Positions 1-6,395 of a DNA stretch of 11,831 bases are shown here, one piece after another. Numbering within the stretch: the stretch's first letter is position 1; each line of letters starts with the position of its first letter. Under the pieces are notes generated by a model that worked only from the letters and a program-made list of their open reading frames with translations, was not told the DNA's origin and did no database searches. The position numbers were made by a program, and so were the translations under genes. This stretch comes from Candidatus Bathyarchaeota archaeon (GTDB taxonomy: Archaea > Thermoproteota > Bathyarchaeia > 40CM-2-53-6 > RBG-13-38-9): the NCBI GenBank assembly GCA_023144075.1, contig JAGLGJ010000019.1, forward strand, positions 1-11,831, read 5' to 3'.

Positions 1-2
1 TA

Positions 3-1121
3 AATTTTAAGATCCATGAATCTAGAAGAATATATTATAGAACTTTCAATAAAATCCAGAACATATTTGTCGTAATAAAAACCAACGAAGATTTGATAGG
101 AATTGGTGAGTCAACACCCATAAAGTCTATCACAGGAGATTCGAGAAATACCGCACTCAGACTTTTATCACAAGCTAAAACCACGCTTAAAGGATGCGAT
201 CCATGTGATATCAATTCTATACATGAAATGTTGGGAAATACTTCAAGGAAGTTTGGGGTAATAAGTACCACAGCTATAAACGCGATAGATTCAGCTTGTT
301 ATGATCTATTAGGAAAAAGTAAGAGAAAACCAGTTTATCAAGTGATAGGAGAATGTAGATGGAAAAATGTCTTGAATACAGTTACAATCTACATCGGATC
401 ATTAGAAAACACTGTGAATGAGACCAGAAATATAATGTCAAAATATAGAAAATATGGAATAAAAAGGATCAAGCTCAAACTTTCAGGACAACCAAAAATT
501 GATAGAAAAAGAGTTATGGCAGTCACAAAATTGTTTCCTGGAGATCTGACATTAGACGCTAATGAAGCCTACAGAGATGAAAGAATTGCTGTAAAGGTTT
601 TCAATAATATTTATGATCTAGTCGGCGATAGAATTTTGTTAATAGAACAACCATCGCCAAGAATGAATCTTGAAAAATTGCGATACATTACTGAAAGATC
701 GAGGATACCCATATTTGCAGATGAATCCACCGCTAATTTGCAGGATCTGTATAACATTATAGAGAGTAATTCAGTAAGTGGTGTTAACATAAAATTACAG
801 CGAGCGGGAGGAATATACTGGGGGAATAAAATGTTTGCTCTGGCAAAAAAAAATAAACTAGATGTCATGGTGGGCTCTATACAAGAAAGCGGAGTTGGTG
901 TTTCTCAGGATGTTAACTTTCTTACTTCAATTTCTAATTATGTAATAGGTTCAGATATAGATACTGATTTGGATCTTGAAAAAGACATTGTAACCAGTAG
1001 TTCTAGAATCCCTTTCAAAAACGGGGGGCGTCTTCCTTTGAAAGATCATGGTCTTGGAGTGAAGATAAAAAATTCTGTAAAAAGTTTGATGGGCTCCACA
1101 TCTAAAATAGATGTTGACTGA
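3..1121 (+). CDS. Enolase-superfamily enzyme, dipeptide (L-Ala-D/L-Glu type) epimerase-like; 5' end incomplete or frameshifted
   Basis: This is a mandelate racemase/muconate lactonizing enzyme-type protein that probably epimerises a dipeptide or related acid by Mg-dependent proton abstraction. Counting from the TTG at 93, the visible active-site residues are the KLK pair (residues 127-129), metal ligands in LDAN (D155), IEQP (E185) and FADES (D210), the distal lysine in NIKL (K234), and a C-terminal DID (288-290) at the place of the DxD motif that binds the substrate amino group in dipeptide epimerases. The ITGDS after GIGES and the final GLGV also fit that subgroup. TTG 93 is not the true start: the frame is open upstream to the window edge and reads family-like NIFVVIKTNEDLIGIGES through it. 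The N-terminal cap is therefore cut by the window edge, or it lies in another frame from ATG 16 (see findings). The gene converges on kbl, 56 nt away. The subgroup is fairly sure; the substrate is unknown. Confidence 0.85.
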   Translation, partial: NFKIHESRRIYYRTFNKIQNIFVVIKTNEDLIGIGESTPIKSITGDSRNTALRLLSQAKTTLKGCDPCDINSIHEMLGNTSRKFGVISTTAINAIDSACYDLLGKSKRKPVYQVIGECRWKNVLNTVTIYIGSLENTVNETRNIMSKYRKYGIKRIKLKLSGQPKIDRKRVMAVTKLFPGDLTLDANEAYRDERIAVKVFNNIYDLVGDRILLIEQPSPRMNLEKLRYITERSRIPIFADESTANLQDLYNIIESNSVSGVNIKLQRAGGIYWGNKMFALAKKNKLDVMVGSIQESGVGVSQDVNFLTSISNYVIGSDIDTDLDLEKDIVTSSSRIPFKNGGRLPLKDHGLGVKIKNSVKSLMGSTSKIDVD

Positions 1122-1177
1122 AAGTTAGTATCTTGCGGATTTGAAGGCTCGTATGTTCTGTGCAATACGAAACTCCA

Positions 1178-2377
1178 TTAGATTATTTCTAAATCTTTCC
1201 CTAGATTTTCTAGTGAACCCAGAACATAGTCTAATTCCTCTCTCGTGTGATTTGCGTTCACAATAGTCCTAATGCGGTCTGCTCCTTTTGGTACTATTGG
1301 ATAGCTAAAGGCTTGAACAAATATTCCTTCTTTCTCGTAAAGAAGTCTGCTCAGTGTCTGAGCCTTTTCTGGTGACCCAATTATAATTGGTGTTATTGGT
1401 GTTTGGCTTATTCCTATGTTAAATCCTAAATTCTTCAATTCTTTCTTGAAATATCGAGTGTTATTCCACAATCTCTCAATGCGCTCCGGTTCTCGGCGGA
1501 TTATCTCCAATGCTTTCAATGTCGCTCCACATACTGCGGGATGTGGGAACCCTGTAGAGAAATAGAAAGGTCTTGAACGACGATGTAGGTAATAATATAG
1601 TTCTTCACTTCCGGCGACATATCCGCCAAGTGTTCCGATAGCTTTTGAAAGGGTTCCCATTTGAACCTCGACCTTCCCATAAGCATTATAATGCTCTACG
1701 GTACCTTTACCCGTTTTTCCAAGAACACCTGAAGCATGTGCTTCATCCAGAAAGATGAAGGCATCATATTTCTCAGCAATTTCAATTATCTCAGGTAACT
1801 TGCAGATATCGCCATCCATGCTAAATACGGAATCAGTTATTATCATCGTCTTTGTTTTTGAACGTGCTTTGACACTATTTTTCATCTTAGTTTCAAGGTC
1901 TTCCATGTCAAGATGTCCATATACTATGCGATTCGTTCCTCTCGCCAATCTGCATCCATCAATTATGCTAGCATGATTAAGTTCATCACTAACGATTGTG
2001 TCTCCTTCAGACATTAAAGACCAAATAGCGCCTATGTTGGCTGTGTATCCTGTTGGATAGCATAATGCAGATTCTTCACCTTTGAATTCAGCTAATTTCT
2101 TCTCTAGGTCTAGTATTATTGACATCGTAATTACTCCTCTTCCAGCAGGAATTCCAGCACCATATTTTTCAGCGAAATCTTTAGCTGCTTTTATCATCTC
2201 TGGATGATTTGCCAAACCTAAATAATTATTTGAGCATAGAAATATCACTTCTTTGCCATCTATAATTGATTTTGAAGAGACAGAAGATTCTACAATATTT
2301 ATTTTTGATAAAAAGCCTATATTTTTTAAATCATCAACTTGCGCCTTTATAAATTCGATATATTTTTTATTTGACAT
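1178..2377 (-). CDS. kbl: 2-amino-3-ketobutyrate CoA ligase (glycine C-acetyltransferase), alpha-oxoamine synthase family
   Basis: This PLP enzyme joins or splits glycine plus acetyl-CoA and 2-amino-3-ketobutyrate, the second step of threonine dehydrogenase-route catabolism. Its 399 residues match the usual family length. The family landmarks are CSNNYLGL (48-55), NHASIIDG (134-141), DSVFSMDGD (182-190), FLDEAHASG (209-217, with D211 and H214 around PLP), GTLSKAIG with Schiff-base K245, and a C-terminal VPKGADRIRT...NANHTREELD block (362-383). That last block looks more like Kbl than BioF. The GTQDxH stretch seen in bacterial Kbl is replaced by VITMSIILDLE (82-92), with Ile at the usual His. 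The start is ATG 2377, preceded by GTGAG as a plausible ribosome binding site. The neighbour upstream is a class V aminotransferase, and two TDH-like SDRs lie about 2 kb away, which supports a threonine/glycine role. 8-amino-7-oxononanoate synthase remains the alternative. Confidence 0.88.
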   Translation of the reverse strand: MSNKKYIEFIKAQVDDLKNIGFLSKINIVESSVSSKSIIDGKEVIFLCSNNYLGLANHPEMIKAAKDFAEKYGAGIPAGRGVITMSIILDLEKKLAEFKGEESALCYPTGYTANIGAIWSLMSEGDTIVSDELNHASIIDGCRLARGTNRIVYGHLDMEDLETKMKNSVKARSKTKTMIITDSVFSMDGDICKLPEIIEIAEKYDAFIFLDEAHASGVLGKTGKGTVEHYNAYGKVEVQMGTLSKAIGTLGGYVAGSEELYYYLHRRSRPFYFSTGFPHPAVCGATLKALEIIRREPERIERLWNNTRYFKKELKNLGFNIGISQTPITPIIIGSPEKAQTLSRLLYEKEGIFVQAFSYPIVPKGADRIRTIVNANHTREELDYVLGSLENLGKDLEII

Positions 2378-2400
2378 TTTTACTCACTTAAAATAAACTG

Positions 2401-2420
2401 TTGAAAAACATATTTTTCAA
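2401..2420. promoter_or_regulatory. Near-perfect 20-bp palindrome in the kbl promoter, candidate operator
   Basis: TTGAAAAA at 2401-2408 and TTTTTCAA at 2413-2420 are exact inverted repeats around a CATA centre. Only one C/A pair prevents full 20-bp symmetry. It lies 24-43 nt upstream of the kbl ATG, between a TATA-like element and the expected transcript start, a position where bound repressors block archaeal transcription. The repeat itself is visible; the operator role is inferred, and AT-rich sequence makes chance palindromes more likely. Confidence 0.45.
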
Positions 2421-2430
2421 ATTTTATTAA
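2421..2430 (-). promoter_or_regulatory. TATA-like box for kbl
   Basis: On the minus strand this reads TTAATAAAAT. Its centre is about 26 nt before a predicted start near 2400, giving a leader of roughly 23 nt that contains the GTGAG ribosome binding site. The AT-rich context lowers confidence. Confidence 0.35.
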
Positions 2431-2435
2431 GATTT

Positions 2436-2443
2436 AAAAAAAA
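2436..2443 (-). terminator. Oligo-T terminator after the class V aminotransferase
   Basis: On the minus strand a run of eight T follows directly after the TAA stop codon of the aminotransferase. Archaeal RNA polymerase stops at such T-tracts without needing a strong hairpin. With the TATA-like box just downstream, this suggests kbl is not simply co-transcribed with the aminotransferase. Confidence 0.5.
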
Positions 2444-3646
2444 TTATATTGGTTTCTGTTGACGTAATATTTCATATGCTTTCTTTATTCCGTTATCCAA
2501 ATTAATTTGTACACCAAGTTCGGAAAAAGTCAATCCTAATGTAGTTAAAAATTTCAATATGTATTCTTGTGATATTTGCCATTCATTAATAGTACCTAAT
2601 TGAAATGTATCTGGGCGATAAGGTGTACGTGTAAGTGAAAGGTGATATCTTTCACCCATTATTCTCTCAACATCATTGTGATCAACTTTTGGTGGATAAG
2701 GTACAGTAGTCACGACATCACTGCAAAATCTTTTTTCTGAATTACATCCTTCACAATTAGAACAGTCTGGAAAAACCTCTAGTCCCAATTCAATAAGACC
2801 AATTCTTAGGGCCAGAGCGGCTAATTCATGTAATTTGTAAGCTTCTTTTACACCTATAGATAAGATCCATTCAAGTGTGGCTCTGACGGCATGCAACGTC
2901 ATTGTTGGAAGGGGTGGTTCACATTCTAATTCCTGGGGGCCTCTCCAAGGAATCAGGTTGTTATAGACACCATAAACTGGGATCTTTCTATTTTGAATCA
3001 CATTCCACGCATTTTCGCTCACAGTTAAGAAAGCTAGACCTACAGGAGCTGTCATACATTTGTGAGATCCAGAAAAACAAAAATCTGCTCCCCAATCATC
3101 AACCCTAACTTCCATTCCACCAAGGGATGTTGCACAATCAACAACGTATAATGCATCTGACTCTTTTTTGACTATTTCGCCTATTTCTGAGACTTTATTG
3201 ACAATACCTGTGTCTGTTTCTACATGAACAACTGCTACTGCTTTTACATCATTATTTTTTCTTAAGATGTCCCTGACTTTTTCTACATTAATTGGAAGCT
3301 TATGATTTTCTTCATAAACTATTGATTTCCCCCGATATGAATTTACAACTTTGGGGATGTAGTTGCCCCAATAACCATTAGTTAATATGAGTACTTTGTC
3401 GGCAGGTTCTAATATATTATTAAATATGGCATCAAATCCTATTCTTATCGACCCAGTAAGACCAATAATCTGATTCTTTGTCTGAAATATTGTTTTTAAC
3501 ATCTCTTTTGTTTCATCATAGTATTGATGAAATTCCTTTGTATGTAAATTGAAACGACCGATCATTGATCTAATTGTTTTAACATCAGAATCAGAAATGC
3601 CGGTCGATGTATTTGCATATCGATCGAAAAGATTCTGTCTAGGCAT
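2444..3646 (-). CDS. Class V PLP aminotransferase (alanine/serine-glyoxylate type fold) with a four-Cys insertion
   Basis: This is a 400-residue fold-type I PLP enzyme of the class V group that includes serine-glyoxylate, alanine-glyoxylate and 2-aminoethylphosphonate aminotransferases. Visible features are GLTGSIRIGFDA (62-73), the PLP-pyridine Asp in YVVD (D170), the lysine in FSGSHKCMTAPVGLAF (K196) and the PTMTLHAVRATLEW helix (247-260). Two features are odd. First, the FRIGHMG-like motif near the C-terminus reads FQLGTIN (348-354), with Gln at the usual carboxylate-binding Arg. Second, residues 295-308 carry C-x2-C-x2-C-x6-C, inserted just before the VVTTVPYP strand. ATG 3646 has GGAGAG seven bases upstream and a TATA box further up. 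It lies upstream of kbl, so glycine/glyoxylate transamination is a natural guess, but the changed Arg makes the substrate uncertain. Confidence 0.85.
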   Translation of the reverse strand: MPRQNLFDRYANTSTGISDSDVKTIRSMIGRFNLHTKEFHQYYDETKEMLKTIFQTKNQIIGLTGSIRIGFDAIFNNILEPADKVLILTNGYWGNYIPKVVNSYRGKSIVYEENHKLPINVEKVRDILRKNNDVKAVAVVHVETDTGIVNKVSEIGEIVKKESDALYVVDCATSLGGMEVRVDDWGADFCFSGSHKCMTAPVGLAFLTVSENAWNVIQNRKIPVYGVYNNLIPWRGPQELECEPPLPTMTLHAVRATLEWILSIGVKEAYKLHELAALALRIGLIELGLEVFPDCSNCEGCNSEKRFCSDVVTTVPYPPKVDHNDVERIMGERYHLSLTRTPYRPDTFQLGTINEWQISQEYILKFLTTLGLTFSELGVQINLDNGIKKAYEILRQQKPI

Positions 3647-3683
3647 GAGTAATCTCTCCAGTTTTCTCTATTGTAATTTTGGT

Positions 3684-3694
3684 GAATATATAAG
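3684..3694 (-). promoter_or_regulatory. TATA box for the aminotransferase gene
   Basis: On the minus strand this reads CTTATATATTC, a good archaeal TATA element. About 26 nt downstream the transcript would start near 3663, just ahead of GGAGAG (3654-3659) and the ATG at 3646. Spacing of box, ribosome binding site and start codon agree. Confidence 0.55.
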
Positions 3695-3755
3695 ATTTCG
3701 AATTACGTTTGAAACAAATTAGAAGAAAACCTATAATTGATTTACTTAATATTTG

Positions 3756-3765
3756 AGCGCGCGCT
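3756..3765. repeat. GC-only palindrome in an AT-rich spacer, possible operator
   Basis: AGCGCGCGCT is a perfect 10-bp palindrome, extended by TT/AA pairs after one G/A mismatch (3753-3768). It is an alternating GC island in a strongly AT-rich spacer, about 110 nt upstream of both divergent genes. A protein-binding site is possible; nothing else in the sequence proves it. Confidence 0.3.
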
Positions 3766-3872
3766 AAATGGAAGTGACTATTATTTAAAAAAGAAGAAAA
3801 GAATGTTGAAAATATGTTTGTTGATAAAAATAAATTCTAAAAAATAAATCGTATAAAATAAAAGGGCTTCAA

Positions 3873-4292
3873 ATGAGGATAAAAAATACTAGTCGATATC
3901 CTAATAGTGATATTCAACGATTAGTCAAATTCGCTTCTAAGGGAACAAGTTCAGAGAGAGTAGAAATACATGTAAAAAATTCAAAATGGGCTTTTGCTGG
4001 AAGAGCTTGGCATGATGTTGGAAATAGTAGTATAATAAAAGTTGATGATCAAATAGATGATCTAATTGTCATAAGAATCGGTTCTCCAGATAAATTTCCA
4101 ATGAATTTCAAATATCCTGGACTAAAGAGAGCGCCAAAATATACTCTAAATAATTGGAAAGAGGCTATTGTATCTTTGACAGCTCATGAATTGTATCACA
4201 TTAAACAACGAAGAACAAGAAAAAGAGCTAGTGAGATCAAAGCTGAGACATGGGCGATGAAGAAATTAAAAGAATATAAAGAAATTGTTTGA
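3873..4292 (+). CDS. Small putative zinc metallopeptidase (HELYH)
   Basis: This is a 139-residue soluble basic protein with no signal peptide or membrane segment. The only strong motif is AHELYHIKQ with the HExxH signature at H105, E106 and H109. It is followed by an alpha-helical stretch, SEIKAETWAMKKL (120-132), in which E121 or E125 could supply the third zinc ligand in gluzincin style. The size and arrangement recall minimal archaeal gluzincins or SprT-like domains, but I cannot assign a family. The N-terminal two thirds (about 1-95) carry a beta-rich stretch without recognised motifs. The ATG at 3873 has no clear ribosome binding site. It is the only plus-strand gene between two minus-strand blocks, flanked by very AT-rich spacers, and ends before a hairpin plus T-run, so it is probably a single-gene unit. 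Enzyme activity is inference from the motif. Confidence 0.7.
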   Translation: MRIKNTSRYPNSDIQRLVKFASKGTSSERVEIHVKNSKWAFAGRAWHDVGNSSIIKVDDQIDDLIVIRIGSPDKFPMNFKYPGLKRAPKYTLNNWKEAIVSLTAHELYHIKQRRTRKRASEIKAETWAMKKLKEYKEIV

Positions 4293-4297
4293 CGGAT

Positions 4298-4320
4298 ATT
4301 GATTTATCAATTGATTTTTT
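4298..4320 (+). terminator. Hairpin plus T6 after the metallopeptidase gene
   Basis: ATTGAT (4298-4303) and ATCAAT (4306-4311) pair as a short AT stem, followed by TTTTTT at 4315-4320, starting six bases after the stop codon. The spacer also carries an A-tract (4326-4331) that reads T6 on the minus strand, suiting termination of the convergent SDR gene as well. Confidence 0.45.
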
Positions 4321-4373
4321 AAAATAAAAAATATTTGAAAGTAATAAAGGAATGTAGATCTTTAACAATAAGA

Positions 4374-5321
4374 TTATGATTTATCATTTATCTTAGATTT
4401 AGATTCATGTTTAATATCCTCTAGCATAGCTTCCATGTCATATCTCATTCTCCATCCCCACTCTTTTTTAGCACAAGTATCATCAATGAATCCAAATCCT
4501 TTGCCCATTAGCTTGACGATTTCTGGATCTGGTTTGAAAGCAATCTTTGCAGAAGGAATATGTTTTTTGACTTCATCCACAAATTCTTTAGCTGTTAATG
4601 AAATACCTGCTAGATTATAGACACGGGTTTTAATGTTCTGACGTGGAGCATCATGAATCATAAGGAGTGCAAGTGCAGCATCCTTGTAATATAAACAAGG
4701 ATTTCTGGTGTCTTCGTTTACCCAAACGTCGAAGGGATTATTTGACAAAGAATTTTCAATCATCCATGACATGTATTGAGACATATGCTTTGTCCGCGCG
4801 CCTAATCCAATTACAGTAGGGTATCTTATTGCTCTGAAATCAAGTCCAAATTTCTTGAAGTAGAATCGTCCCAGATTTTCGCTAAAAAGTTTAGTTATTC
4901 CATACATGCTTTCTGGTTTTTGAAGAGTTGACTCATTAATTGGTAAAGCGTATCCAGCATATACAGCTATAGTGCTTGTAAAAATAACTTTTTCAACATC
5001 AAATAGCCTCGCAGCTTCGAGAATATTAAGAGTTCCATCTGCATTTACTCTATAAGCAGCCCATGGATTGGCATCCGCAGGTATGCTAAGCATTGCTCCC
5101 AAATGAAAAATACTCTCGATATTATGCTCCTTTACGGCGTTAAAGACTTCTGACCAATTTGATAGGTCACCGCGAATGATAGTTATCTTATCTTTAATTT
5201 TTTTAACAGCATTTGTGTTAGGTGAAATATCAAAAAGTACGACTTTGTCTCCTTTTTCTACGAGACGATTCGCCAATTCAGAGCCGAGAAAACCCGTACC
5301 GCCTGTGATCAATCGTGTCAT
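4374..5321 (-). CDS. Extended SDR, NAD-dependent, L-threonine 3-dehydrogenase-like / UDP-sugar epimerase family (paralog 1)
   Basis: A 315-residue Rossmann-fold oxidoreductase. The NAD motif GGTGFLG is at residues 7-13, D31 ends strand 2 and should favour NAD, and GDLSNW (51-56) is the adenine-side motif. IFHLGAMLSIPADANPWAAYRVNADGT is followed by TSTIAVY (115-121) and the catalytic YxxxK at Y140-K144. The motif order, the RYPTVIG segment (166-172) and the C-terminal KEWGWRMRYDMEAMLEDI block resemble SDR-type threonine dehydrogenases more than classic GalE. TDH would oxidise threonine to 2-amino-3-ketobutyrate, the substrate of the nearby Kbl. ATG 5321 has AAGGT at 5330-5334 as ribosome binding site. 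The gene is last in the minus-strand block, 69 nt after its paralog. The family is secure; the substrate is not. Confidence 0.82.
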   Translation of the reverse strand: MTRLITGGTGFLGSELANRLVEKGDKVVLFDISPNTNAVKKIKDKITIIRGDLSNWSEVFNAVKEHNIESIFHLGAMLSIPADANPWAAYRVNADGTLNILEAARLFDVEKVIFTSTIAVYAGYALPINESTLQKPESMYGITKLFSENLGRFYFKKFGLDFRAIRYPTVIGLGARTKHMSQYMSWMIENSLSNNPFDVWVNEDTRNPCLYYKDAALALLMIHDAPRQNIKTRVYNLAGISLTAKEFVDEVKKHIPSAKIAFKPDPEIVKLMGKGFGFIDDTCAKKEWGWRMRYDMEAMLEDIKHESKSKINDKS

Positions 5322-5390
5322 TCTATTTTACCTTTTTTTTACTCAATTAGAACATTACGTGAAAGTTATATTGATTTGTAAACGGAATAT

Positions 5391-6347
5391 TCAATTATAG
5401 ATTTCAGGATTAGATTTGATTTCCTGTATAAAGTCAATTATTGCCTGTTCTGCGTTGAATTTTCTTTTCCAACTCCAATCCTTGATGGCGGCTGATTCAT
5501 CGATCTTCTGGGCCCAACTTTTTACTATTCTTGTCTTTTCTGGATCTGGTTTGAAAAAGATTTTCGCATCTGGTATTGTCCTCTTAACTATATCTGAGAT
5601 TTCTGCTGCAGTTAAAAGTTCTCCTGCAATACAATACATTCTCGATTTCAACAAATCAGACGGTGCATCGTGTAACTCAATAAGACATCTTATTGCATCC
5701 TTATAATATAAAACTGGACAGACGGTATCCTCTGAAACAAATACTTGATAGGATCTATTCAAAGCTGGTTCTTGAATCATGAGTGTAGTGTATGAAGATA
5801 GTCCTCCTAGTCCTCTTCCTGGTCCAATTATTGAGGGAAATCTAACTCCTCTGAAGTCAAGTCCAAACTTCCGCCCAAAGTATTCTCCTAGTAATTCGCC
5901 ACAAACTTTTGATACACCATACATTGAGAAAGGTCTCTGGGGAGAAAGATTAGTAATTGTTTCTGTCTGACCAAGACTATAGGTAGCAATTGAACTAATG
6001 AATGTCAATTTCTTTACATTAAAAATATTGGCTGCTTCTAATATATTGAAAGTGCCATTAATATTTACGATATAGGCTGCTAGTGGATTATTTTCACAAG
6101 CCTCCGATACCATAGCACCAGTATGAAATATTTCATCTACATTGTAATTTTTTACTACTTCCAATACTTCTGCCCATGAAGAAAGGTCGCCTTTCTTGAA
6201 TTTTACTTCAGGAGTTAATTCGGATAGATCTTGATATTTTCTCGGCGGGAAAATATCAAAAAGGATTACATCTTTCCCTTTCTCTTTAAGAGTTCTGGCA
6301 ATATTCCATCCGATAAATCCTGTTCCTCCAGTGATCAATGTAGTCAA
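5391..6347 (-). CDS. Extended SDR, L-threonine 3-dehydrogenase-like (paralog 2)
   Basis: A 318-residue paralog of the following gene with the same architecture: GGTGFIG (7-13), D31, GDLSSW (53-58), HTGAMVSEACENNPLAAYIVNINGT, SSIATYS (118-124) and YxxxK at Y143-K147. Its IIGPGRGLGGLSSYTT loop (173-188) is closer than paralog 1 to the glycine-rich segment of known SDR-type TDHs. Both paralogs share KIxFKPDPE and a final W-W-K/R pattern. The start is TTG 6347: an in-frame stop lies immediately upstream (6354-6356) and the N-terminus then aligns with its paralog, so a non-ATG start is forced (ATT is the only other option). A GTGA-like sequence precedes it. A TATA-like element 30-40 nt upstream suggests it may also be transcribed apart from the LLM genes. 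Function beyond the family is inferred. Confidence 0.82.
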   Translation of the reverse strand: MTTLITGGTGFIGWNIARTLKEKGKDVILFDIFPPRKYQDLSELTPEVKFKKGDLSSWAEVLEVVKNYNVDEIFHTGAMVSEACENNPLAAYIVNINGTFNILEAANIFNVKKLTFISSIATYSLGQTETITNLSPQRPFSMYGVSKVCGELLGEYFGRKFGLDFRGVRFPSIIGPGRGLGGLSSYTTLMIQEPALNRSYQVFVSEDTVCPVLYYKDAIRCLIELHDAPSDLLKSRMYCIAGELLTAAEISDIVKRTIPDAKIFFKPDPEKTRIVKSWAQKIDESAAIKDWSWKRKFNAEQAIIDFIQEIKSNPEIYN

Positions 6348-6380
6348 TGTAATTCACACTAGCAATCAGAATTAATTCGT

Positions 6381-6389
6381 AATTATAAA
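6381..6389 (-). promoter_or_regulatory. Possible internal TATA box before the SDR pair
   Basis: The minus strand reads TTTATAATT in the 48-nt gap between the second LLM gene and the first SDR gene. A transcript start about 26 nt on, near 6359, would give a 12-nt leader to TTG 6347. This is plausible as an internal promoter, but the spacer is AT-rich throughout. Confidence 0.3.
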
Positions 6390-6395
6390 TTATTC

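Noticed and set aside
3645..3722. A 25-codon plus-strand frame opposite the aminotransferase promoter
   Set aside because: It overlaps the TATA box and ribosome binding site of the minus-strand gene and shows no protein-like features.
3647..3872. Possible riboswitch or mobile element remnant in the AT-rich spacer
   Set aside because: No terminal inverted repeats, transposase remnant or conserved aptamer core is visible; only the GC palindrome and TATA box stand out.
4795..4802. Second GC-alternating stretch, inside the SDR paralog 1 gene
   Set aside because: It codes for Gly-Ala-Arg in a normal frame and is not palindromic like the spacer element.
5416..5970. Plus-strand frames opposite the second SDR gene
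   Set aside because: Entirely antisense to a clear SDR coding sequence; low-complexity hydrophobic translations without motifs.
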